Assembly: GCA_035272265.1 (NCBI GenBank)
Contig: DATEQV010000258.1
Location: 1 to 26,253 of the forward strand
Direction of reading: 5' to 3'
Origin: Acidisphaera sp035272265
Lineage (GTDB): Bacteria > Pseudomonadota > Alphaproteobacteria > Acetobacterales > Acetobacteraceae
DNA length: 26,253 nt
In this document: piece after piece, positions 7,424 through 14,043 of the stretch
Layout of the letters: the number at the start of each line of letters is the position of its first letter
How positions within the stretch are numbered: the first letter of the stretch is position 1
The notes under the pieces: model-generated
What the model saw: only the letters and a program-made list of their open reading frames with translations
Databases searched by the model: none
Told to the model about the DNA's origin: nothing
Translations under genes and position numbers: made by a program

Positions 7424-9820
7424 ATGATGCGCAACGCACCCGGCGGCCCTGGCATCCAGCCGCGCTGGACCAGCAGCGACAAGGCCGGCGTGGGCACCGC
7501 GTTGTCCGCACTCAGCCGGATCTGGTTCACGCTGAGCCACGGCATCCTCAACGAGATCTACTATCCGCGCGTCGACCAGGCCTGCACGCGCGACTTCGGG
7601 TTCCTGGTCACCAACGGCACCGACTTCTTCTCCGAGGAGAAGCGCGACGCGCACCACCGCGTCGAGCGGATCGCCGACGGCGTGCCGAGCTTCCGACTGC
7701 TCAACACCTGCATCCACGGCCGCTACCTGATCGACAAGCGCATCGTCACCGATCCGTGGCGCGAGGTGGTGATGCAATCGGTGCGGCTGCAGTCGCTCAA
7801 CGGCGACCGGCTGCGCCTGTTCGCGCTGCTCTCGCCGCACCTGGTCAACGGCGGTGCGCACAACACCGCCTGGATCGGCGACTACAAGGGCGTGCCGATG
7901 CTGTTCGCCGAACACGGCGGCACCGCGCTCGCGCTCGCTGCCGACGTGCCCTGGCTCGCCCGCTCCGCCGGCTATGTCGGCACCAGCGACGGCTGGCAGG
8001 ACCTCAGCCGCCACTACGCGCTGACCGAGACCTACGACATCGCCAGCGACGGCAACGTCGCGCTGTGCGGCGAGCTGGACGTGGGCGCGGCCGACGACAG
8101 CGTGCTGCTCACGCTCGGTTTCGGCCGCAACTGGAGCGAGGCCGCGTTCCGCGCCAAGGCCAGCCTGGAGACCGGCTTCGAGGTCGCCGCCGAGGAATAC
8201 GCCGACGCCTGGCGCGAGTGGCAGGGGCGGCTGCTGCCGCTGGATCGCGCGCACACGAAGCATGGGCACAACACGTATCGGATCTCGACCAGCGTGCTGC
8301 GCGCGCACGACAGCCCGTCCTTCCCGGGCGGCATCATCGCCAGCCTGTCGATCCCCTGGGGCTACGCGAAGGGCGACGACGACATGGGCGGCTATCACCT
8401 GATCTGGCCGCGCGACCTGGGCGAGACGGCGGGCGCGCTGATCGCGTGCGGCGCGTCGCGCGACGCGCGGCGTGTGCTGGAATACCTGCGCACCATCCAG
8501 GAGCCGGACGGCAGGTGGCCGCAGAACACCTGGCTCGACGGTGTGGCCTACTGGCGCGGCCTGCAGATGGACGAGGTGGCGTTTCCGATCCTGATCGTCG
8601 ATCAGGCCCACCGCGCCGGCTTCCTGCGCGACGGCCAGGTCGCCACGTTCTGGCCGATGGTGCGGCGGGCCGCCGCCTTCGTCGTGCGCAACGGCCCGAT
8701 CACCGAGCAGGACCGCTGGGAGGAGGACGGCGGCTTCTCGCCGTTCACGCTCGCGGTCGAGATCGCCGGCCTGCTCGCCGCCGCGGATCTCGCCGAGCAG
8801 CACGGCGCCGCGCCCGACGCGGTGCTGTTCCGCGACACCGCCGACGCCTGGAACGCCCGCATCGAGGAGTGGTGCTACGCGACGGGCACGCGCATCGCGC
8901 ATGACGCCGGCGTGGAGGGATACTACGTGCGCATCACGCCGCCGAGCGGCGACGTGCACGGCCAGGTGGCGATCAAGAACCGTCCGGCGGACAAGACGTG
9001 GTTCGCTGCCTGCGAGGTCATCAGCCCCGACGCGCTGGCGCTCGTGCGCTTCGGCCTGCGCGACGCGCACGACCCGCGCATGGTCAACACGGTGCGCGTC
9101 ATCGACCACAGGCTACGGGTCGAGCTGCCGACCGGGCCCTGCTGGTATCGCTACAACGAGGACGGCTACGGCGAGCACGCCGACGGCAGCGCGTTCAACG
9201 GCACCGGCATCGGCCGTCTGTGGCCGCTGATGACCGGCGAGCGCGCGCATTACGCGCTGGCCGGCGGCGACATCGCCGAGGCGCGCCGCCTGCTGACCAC
9301 GATGGAGAGCCTGACCAGCCGCGGCGGCCTGATCCCCGAGCAGGTCTGGGATTCCGACGACATCCCCGAGCGCGAGCTGAAGCGCGGCGAGCCGAGCGGC
9401 TCGGCGATGCCGCTGGTGTGGGCGCATGCCGAGCATGTGAAACTGTGCCGCTCGCTGTCCGACGGCGCGGTGTTCGACCTGCCGCCGCAGACGGTGAAGC
9501 GCTACCTGAAGGACAAGGTGCGTCCCGCCTGCGCGATCTGGAAACCGGACCTCTGGTGCGGGTCGATAGAGGCCGGCCAGCGGCTTCGGATCGATCTGCC
9601 GGCGCGCAGCGTGGTGGTGTGGACGACCAACGGGTGGACGGACGCGCACGAGACGCCGACGCACGACACCGGCCTCGGCGTGCACATCGCCGAGGTCACG
9701 CCGCCGGCCGGCGGGCATATCGTGTTCACGTGGCGGCGCGATGACGGAACCTGGGTGGGACAGAATTACGAGGTTCTGGTGACCGCCGCGCATGCGCCGC
9801 TCGCGACGTCGCCGGCCTGA
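7424..9820 (+). CDS. Glycoside hydrolase family 15 protein (glucan 1,4-alpha-glucosidase / glucodextranase-like)
   Basis: This 798-aa enzyme removes glucose from the non-reducing ends of alpha-glucans. GGGAGG at 7415-7420 precedes two adjacent ATGs (7424, 7427); 7427 has the better spacing (6 bases), so either may be used. The frame continues upstream but without support. Residues about 5-270 form the beta-sandwich N-terminal domain seen in bacterial GH15 (SRIWFTLSHGILNEIYYPRV). The (alpha/alpha)6 catalytic domain follows: WPRDLGETAGA, LQMDEVAFPI (region of the general acid), WEEDGGFSPFT and IPEQVWD (region of the general base Glu). A short beta-rich tail ends the protein. No signal peptide is visible, so it probably acts in the cytoplasm on glycogen- or dextrin-type substrates. 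It is divergent from livK; a small inverted repeat CTAGCG...CGCTAG lies at 7224-7240. Confidence 0.92.
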   Translation: MMRNAPGGPGIQPRWTSSDKAGVGTALSALSRIWFTLSHGILNEIYYPRVDQACTRDFGFLVTNGTDFFSEEKRDAHHRVERIADGVPSFRLLNTCIHGRYLIDKRIVTDPWREVVMQSVRLQSLNGDRLRLFALLSPHLVNGGAHNTAWIGDYKGVPMLFAEHGGTALALAADVPWLARSAGYVGTSDGWQDLSRHYALTETYDIASDGNVALCGELDVGAADDSVLLTLGFGRNWSEAAFRAKASLETGFEVAAEEYADAWREWQGRLLPLDRAHTKHGHNTYRISTSVLRAHDSPSFPGGIIASLSIPWGYAKGDDDMGGYHLIWPRDLGETAGALIACGASRDARRVLEYLRTIQEPDGRWPQNTWLDGVAYWRGLQMDEVAFPILIVDQAHRAGFLRDGQVATFWPMVRRAAAFVVRNGPITEQDRWEEDGGFSPFTLAVEIAGLLAAADLAEQHGAAPDAVLFRDTADAWNARIEEWCYATGTRIAHDAGVEGYYVRITPPSGDVHGQVAIKNRPADKTWFAACEVISPDALALVRFGLRDAHDPRMVNTVRVIDHRLRVELPTGPCWYRYNEDGYGEHADGSAFNGTGIGRLWPLMTGERAHYALAGGDIAEARRLLTTMESLTSRGGLIPEQVWDSDDIPERELKRGEPSGSAMPLVWAHAEHVKLCRSLSDGAVFDLPPQTVKRYLKDKVRPACAIWKPDLWCGSIEAGQRLRIDLPARSVVVWTTNGWTDAHETPTHDTGLGVHIAEVTPPAGGHIVFTWRRDDGTWVGQNYEVLVTAAHAPLATSPA

Positions 9821-9863
9821 CCGCCGGGGCGACCGGGCGAATTGCGGCGGCCCTCGCGCCGGA

Positions 9864-9879
9864 CTTGATCGGGATCAAG
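9864..9879 (+). promoter_or_regulatory. FNR/FixK-type operator upstream of the host-attachment-family gene
   Basis: CTTGATCGGGATCAAG is a perfect 7-bp inverted repeat containing TTGAT-N4-ATCAA, the FNR/FixK/FnrN consensus. Its centre is 66 bases before the ATG at 9938. Class II activation at -41.5 would put the transcript start near 9913. No strong -10 sequence is visible there. Confidence 0.7.
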
Positions 9880-9937
9880 CGCGCCGCACCGGATCGGTCG
9901 CACTGTGCAGGCCGCAGGTGCAGCGCCGGAGGCTGAC

Positions 9938-10402
9938 ATGGCAAAAGACGAAAATATCCTGCTGCTGGTGGGCGACGGCGAACATGCTCGGCTGGTGCGG
10001 TTCGTGCCCGGCAAGGGACTGCACACCGAGCGCGAACTGACCTCGGAGGCGGCGCACAAGCGCGACACCGACCTGGTCTCCGACCGGCCGGGCGCGTCCT
10101 TTCACAGCGATGCGACCGCGCATCACGCGCTCAGCCCGCGTCACGACCCGCACGAGCAGGCCAAGCAGGAGTTCGCGCACCTGGTGGCGCGGGAGCTGAA
10201 CGCGCTGGCCCGCGCCGGATCGATGGACACGCTGGTGATCGTGGCACCCGACCACGTGCTGCACGACATCCGCGCGGCGCTGGAGCCGGAGGCCGCCGGG
10301 CGGGTCGCCGGGACGCTCGGCAAGGACCTGGTCAAGACGCCGGACCACGAGCTGTGGCCGCACGTGCAGCAATGGGTTCCGGCGGTGCACCGGCCGGCCT
10401 GA
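9938..10402 (+). CDS. Host attachment family protein (baeRF-like)
   Basis: This is a 154-aa soluble protein. The ATG at 9938 is chosen for GGAGG at 9928-9932; an earlier in-frame ATG at 9905 lacks a site. The N-terminus (ILLLVGDGEHARLVRF), the middle DRPG plus His-rich segment, and the C-terminal half (EFAHLVARELNALA; LVIVAPDHVLHDIRAAL; TLGKDLVKTP) match the host attachment protein family, which is related to bacterial eRF1-like domains. The name comes from plant-associated bacteria; the biochemical role is not established. It lies directly behind a perfect FNR-type box and ahead of phaB, so it probably belongs to a low-oxygen or stress response. It ends in WVPAVHRPA, with no membrane segments. 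Confidence 0.82.
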   Translation: MAKDENILLLVGDGEHARLVRFVPGKGLHTERELTSEAAHKRDTDLVSDRPGASFHSDATAHHALSPRHDPHEQAKQEFAHLVARELNALARAGSMDTLVIVAPDHVLHDIRAALEPEAAGRVAGTLGKDLVKTPDHELWPHVQQWVPAVHRPA

Positions 10403-10422
10403 CCGGAAACTGTCGCCCCGGC

Positions 10423-10436
10423 TTGACGCGGATCAA
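10423..10436 (+). promoter_or_regulatory. FNR/FixK-type operator upstream of phaB
   Basis: TTGACGCGGATCAA matches TTGA-N6-TCAA, with one half-site TTGAC and the other ATCAA. It lies 20 bases after the preceding gene and 80 bases before the phaB ATG. A -41.5 geometry would start transcription near 10471, leaving a leader of about 46 bases that carries the AGAGGAG site. Confidence 0.62.
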
Positions 10437-10516
10437 TGCGCGGCCGGCACGCCTGGACGTCTTCTCCGCCAACCGCGCCGTCCGCGCGGGTGAACTGGGG
10501 AGAGGAGCACGTCCCG

Positions 10517-11245
10517 ATGTCTCGTTTTGCGCTTGTCACGGGCGGCACTGACGGTATCGGTGCGGCCACCGCCGAGGCGCTGGTCGCCGCCGGCTATCGC
10601 GTGGTGTCGACCTACGGCCACGATGTCGAGAAGGCCCATGCCTTCACCGAACGCACGCAGATTCCCACGTGGCAGTTCGACGTCGCCGACTTCGACGCCT
10701 GCCAGACGAACGTGGCGACGCTGGAGAAGGAGTTCGGCGGCGTCGACGTGCTGGTCAACGACGCCGGCATCGCCGTCGACAAGGTGTTGCACAAGATGGA
10801 CGCGGCGACCTGGCACAAGGTCGTCGAGACCAACCTGACGGGCTGTTTCAACATGAGCCGCGCGGTCATCAACGGCATGCGCGACCGCAAGTTCGGACGC
10901 ATCGTCAACATCAGCTCGCTCAACGGCCAGATCGGCCAGTTCGGGCAGGCCAACTACGCCGCCTCGAAAGCCGGCATGATCGGCTTCACCAAGTGCGTGG
11001 CACTGGAAAACGCCTCGCGCGGCATCACCGCCAACGTCATCGCGCCCGGCTACACCAACACCCATATGATGCACGGCATCCCGGAGCCGGTGATGAAGGG
11101 GATCATCGAGAGCATCCCCGTCGGCCGGCTCTGCGAGCCGTCCGAGATCGCGCGCGCGGTTGTCTTCCTGGCGTCGGACGACAGCGGCTACATCACCGGC
11201 ATCACGCTGTCGATCAACGGCGGCCGGTTCTTCGGTTCGGGCTAG
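10517..11245 (+). CDS. phaB: Acetoacetyl-CoA reductase PhaB (short-chain dehydrogenase)
   Basis: This is a 242-aa SDR enzyme. It reduces acetoacetyl-CoA to (R)-3-hydroxybutyryl-CoA, normally with NADPH, for polyhydroxybutyrate synthesis. The ATG at 10517 follows AGAGGAG with 9 bases spacing. Nucleotide-binding motif TGGTDGIGAA is at residues 8-17, and NDAG (usual NNAG) at 81-84. The catalytic region NISSLNGQIGQFGQANYAASKAG gives Ser134, Tyr147 and Lys151; the NGQ-GQFGQ-NY run is characteristic of PhaB over generic FabG. The C-terminus (GYITGITLSINGG) is also typical, and length is standard. It is followed by the MaoC/phosphotransacetylase fusion and preceded by an FNR-type box, which fits carbon storage when oxygen is limiting. 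No phaA or phaC is in the window. Confidence 0.93.
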   Translation: MSRFALVTGGTDGIGAATAEALVAAGYRVVSTYGHDVEKAHAFTERTQIPTWQFDVADFDACQTNVATLEKEFGGVDVLVNDAGIAVDKVLHKMDAATWHKVVETNLTGCFNMSRAVINGMRDRKFGRIVNISSLNGQIGQFGQANYAASKAGMIGFTKCVALENASRGITANVIAPGYTNTHMMHGIPEPVMKGIIESIPVGRLCEPSEIARAVVFLASDDSGYITGITLSINGGRFFGSG

Positions 11246-11272
11246 CAGCCGTCCACGCCGGCTGTATCAACA

Positions 11273-11303
11273 CGTCGTGGCCCGGCATGCCCGGGCCACG
11301 ACG
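11273..11303 (+). terminator. Perfect 13-bp stem-loop after phaB
   Basis: CGTCGTGGCCCGG and CCGGGCCACGACG pair perfectly around the 5-base loop CATGC. It begins 28 bases after the phaB stop and ends 17 bases before the next start. There is no T-tract. It may attenuate transcription or be an extragenic palindrome of the kind scattered through alphaproteobacterial genomes. Confidence 0.5.
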
Positions 11304-11320
11304 GTGACTGGGGCAAGCGC

Positions 11321-12739
11321 ATGTTGGCAGCCGACAAGATCATGGAGAACCGGCCGTTCGACGAGCTCGCCGTCGGCGACAGCGCGAGCCTGTCGCATAC
11401 CGTCAGCCAGCAGGACATCGACCTGTTCGCGATCGTCTCCGGCGATGTGAACCCGTCCCATATGGACCCGGCATACGCCGAGACGGACACGTTCCACCAT
11501 GTCGTCGCGCACGGCATGTTCGGGGCCGGTCTGATCTCGTGTGTCCTCGGCACGCAGTTGCCCGGGCCGGGCACGATCTATCTCAGCCAGGACCTGAAGT
11601 TCCGTCACCCGGTCAGCATCGGCGACACCATCACCGCGACGGTGACGGTGACGGAGAAGCATGCCGAGAAGGGCGACGTCGTTCTCGATTGCCGCTGCGT
11701 CAACCAGCACGGCAAGCTCGTGATCGAGGGCACGGCCCGTGTTCGGGCGCCGACGCACAAGGTGCGCCGGCCGCGCATCGAGGTGCCGGATGTCCAGCTC
11801 AGCCGGCACGAGCGTTTTCGCACGCTGCTCGCCATGGCGGTCGGGCATGAGCCGATGGCGACGGCCGTTGTTCATCCATGCGAGGCCAGTGCGATCGCCG
11901 CTGCGTTCGAGGCCGCGCGCGCGGGCCTGATCGTCCCGATCCTGGTCGGCCCTCAGGCGAAGATCCGCGCCGCCGCGCAAGCGGCGGGGGTGGACCTCGG
12001 CGGCGTCCGCATCGTCGACGTGCCGCACAGCGAGGCCGCCGCCGCCGAGGGCGTGGCCTTGATCAAGCGGGGCGAGGCGGCGCTGCTGATGAAGGGCTCA
12101 CTGCACACCGACGAGCTGCTGCACGCGGTGCTCGCGCCGGACAGCGGACTGCGGACGGGGCGGCGGCTCAGCCATGTCTACCTGATGGACGTGCCGGGCT
12201 ATCCGCGTCCGCTGCTGCTGACTGACGCGGCCGTCAACATCGCGCCCGATCTCGACCAGAAGCGCGACATCATCCTGAACGCGATCGACCTCGCGCACGG
12301 CATGGGGATCGAGATGCCCCGGGTCGCGCTGCTGTCGGCGGTCGAGACCATCAACCAGAAGCTTCGATCGACCATCGATGCCGCGGCGCTGTGCAAGATG
12401 GCCGACCGCGGGCAGATCGTCGGCGCGCTGGTCGACGGGCCGCTGGCGTTCGACAATGCGGTCAGCCCGGCGGCCGCGGCGGAGAAGCACATCGTCTCGC
12501 CGGTTGCCGGACAGGCGGACATCCTGGTGGTGCCCGATCTGGAGGCCGGCAACATGCTGGCCAAGCAGCTGACCTTCCTGGGCGGCGCCGACGCGGCGGG
12601 TGTCGTGCTGGGTGCCCGTGTCCCGATCATTCTGACGAGCCGCGCCGATGGCGAGCGAACCCGCATCGCGTCCTGCGCGGTCGCGGTGCTGATCGCGCGC
12701 GGTCGCGCTGCGGCAGCGGCGAGCGCGGCGGGAGTTTGA
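11321..12739 (+). CDS. Bifunctional MaoC-like enoyl-CoA hydratase / phosphate acetyl(butyryl)transferase
   Basis: This is a 472-aa two-domain enzyme. Residues about 10-145 are a hotdog-fold MaoC/PhaJ-type hydratase; the dyad motif SGDVNPSH gives Asp42 and His47, followed by AHGMFGAGLIS. Residues about 160-465 are a PTA/PTB-type acyltransferase (AVVHPCEASAIAAA; ALLMKGSLHTDELLHAVL; LLTDAAVNIAPDL; ALVDGPLAFDNAVS; VVPDLEAGNMLAKQL). The hydratase can make (R)-3-hydroxyacyl-CoA from enoyl-CoA. The transferase makes acyl phosphate from acyl-CoA, usually for substrate-level ATP via a kinase. This fused form is a known family. Start: ATG 11321, with ATG 11342 as an alternative; neither has a strong site. 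Together with phaB it suggests fermentative or PHB-linked carbon flow. No acetate kinase gene is in the window. Confidence 0.92.
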   Translation: MLAADKIMENRPFDELAVGDSASLSHTVSQQDIDLFAIVSGDVNPSHMDPAYAETDTFHHVVAHGMFGAGLISCVLGTQLPGPGTIYLSQDLKFRHPVSIGDTITATVTVTEKHAEKGDVVLDCRCVNQHGKLVIEGTARVRAPTHKVRRPRIEVPDVQLSRHERFRTLLAMAVGHEPMATAVVHPCEASAIAAAFEAARAGLIVPILVGPQAKIRAAAQAAGVDLGGVRIVDVPHSEAAAAEGVALIKRGEAALLMKGSLHTDELLHAVLAPDSGLRTGRRLSHVYLMDVPGYPRPLLLTDAAVNIAPDLDQKRDIILNAIDLAHGMGIEMPRVALLSAVETINQKLRSTIDAAALCKMADRGQIVGALVDGPLAFDNAVSPAAAAEKHIVSPVAGQADILVVPDLEAGNMLAKQLTFLGGADAAGVVLGARVPIILTSRADGERTRIASCAVAVLIARGRAAAAASAAGV

Positions 12740-12771
12740 GTCATACAAGTCGCAGAGAGCGCGGTTCGCCT

Positions 12772-12867
12772 CGTCATCGCGAGGCGCGCAGCGCCGTGGC
12801 GATCCGGGGCCGTGCGGCAGGCGCTTGTCACGCGGCCCTGGATCGCCACGCTTCGCTCGCGATGACG
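12772..12867. repeat. REP-like composite inverted repeat between convergent genes
   Basis: CGTCATCGCGAG (12772-12783) pairs with CTCGCGATGACG (12856-12867), and GTGGCGATCC (12796-12805) pairs with GGATCGCCAC (12840-12849). Translated frames across it give the SSRAKRGDPG-type string typical of such elements in alphaproteobacterial intergenic DNA. It lies between the hydratase/transferase gene and the yhhJ-like gene, which converge, so it may also act as a terminator. The rest of 12740-12924 holds no gene. Confidence 0.65.
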
Positions 12868-12924
12868 GAGCAAATGGGGTTGGCTCATCAGAACTTGGTG
12901 TGAACCGACCGGCGTGAACCCGCG

Positions 12925-14043
12925 TCAGCCCACTGCCTGCGCCGTCATCCGCCGGAAGCGCAGCAGCGCGATCCCCAGCACCAGCAAGGCGATCGCCACG
13001 CTGGCGACGAACTCCGGCCAGACCACGCCAAGGCCGGCGCCGCGATACAGGATCGACTGCGCGAACGAGACGAAGTGTGTCGAGGGCGAGACCTCCATGA
13101 TGTACTGCAGGGCCACCGGCATGCTCTCCAGCGGCGTGTTGCTGCCCGACAAGGTCAGCAGCGGAATCGCCACCAGCATGTAGAGCAGGCCGAGCTGCGG
13201 CATCGAGCGGGCGAAGGTGGCAAGCAGGACGCCGACCGACGTCGCGAACAGCAGATAGAGCGCCACCCCCGCCAGGAACAGCGGCACCGAGCCGGCGACC
13301 GGGATGTGCAGCAGCGCCTGCACGACCAGCGTCAGCGACAGCCCCGCCGCGACGGTGATCACCAGCCCGTTCGCCCAGATCTTCGCCAGCACGATCTCGG
13401 TCGACGACAGCGGCATCACCAGCAGGTGGTCCATCGTGCCGTGCTCGCGCTCGCGCAGCACGGCCGCACCGGTCAGGATGATCGCCAGCATGGTGCAGTT
13501 GTTGACGATGCCCATCACCGCCATGAACCAGGACGACATGGCGTTCGGGTTGTACAGGATGCGCGGCTGCAACGTGACCGGCTGCGCCGGCACGCCGGCG
13601 ACGCGGCCGATCTCGTTGTTCAGGATCGACTCGATGTAGCCGGCGCCGATGCCGGCCTGTGTGGCCGCGGTCGCGTCGGCGTTCACCTGCACCCCGGGCT
13701 GGCGGCCCGATTGCAGGTCGCGCTCGAAGTGCGGCGGGATGACGACGACGAACGTGTCCATCGCGGTGTCCAGGCGCTTGTCGATCTGGTCGCGCGTCGC
13801 GGCCTCGGCCGGGCGGAACTCGTAGGGCAGGAAATCGCGCGCGATCTGGCGCGACAGCGGCGAGTGGTCCTCGTCGACGACGGCGACGGAGGCGTTGTGC
13901 ACCTCCTGCGCCGTGTTCTGCGACATCGCCATCACGGCGATCGAAAAGGCGTAGAGCGAGAAGGCCAGCAGAACGGTGTCCTTGAAGAAGCTCCGCAGCT
14001 CCTTGCGTCCCAGCCAGAAGATGTTCGCCAGCGCCTCGCGCAT
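12925..14043 (-). CDS. yhhJ: ABC-2 type permease (YhhJ-like), export system
   Basis: This is a 372-aa inner-membrane protein. A hydrophobic segment lies near residues 22-42. A large extracytoplasmic region follows (VAVVDEDHSPLSRQIARDF; DTFVVVIPPHFERDL). After it come five or so C-terminal membrane segments from about residue 175, including LTGAAVLREREHGTMDHLLV, the ABC-2 permease hallmark. The ATG follows immediately after the TAG of the upstream rbbA-like gene, with no spacer, so translation is coupled. It is the third gene of an hlyD-rbbA-yhhJ operon and provides a second permease half-unit next to the one fused into the RbbA-like protein. The exported substrate is unknown; the related Ybh/Yhi systems are linked to drug or toxic-compound efflux. 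Confidence 0.88.
   Translation of the reverse strand: MREALANIFWLGRKELRSFFKDTVLLAFSLYAFSIAVMAMSQNTAQEVHNASVAVVDEDHSPLSRQIARDFLPYEFRPAEAATRDQIDKRLDTAMDTFVVVIPPHFERDLQSGRQPGVQVNADATAATQAGIGAGYIESILNNEIGRVAGVPAQPVTLQPRILYNPNAMSSWFMAVMGIVNNCTMLAIILTGAAVLREREHGTMDHLLVMPLSSTEIVLAKIWANGLVITVAAGLSLTLVVQALLHIPVAGSVPLFLAGVALYLLFATSVGVLLATFARSMPQLGLLYMLVAIPLLTLSGSNTPLESMPVALQYIMEVSPSTHFVSFAQSILYRGAGLGVVWPEFVASVAIALLVLGIALLRFRRMTAQAVG

Noticed and set aside
7370..9109. A 579-codon minus-strand frame opposite the glucoamylase gene
   Set aside because: No ribosome-binding site, no domain, and the plus-strand GH15 protein is complete with catalytic motifs.
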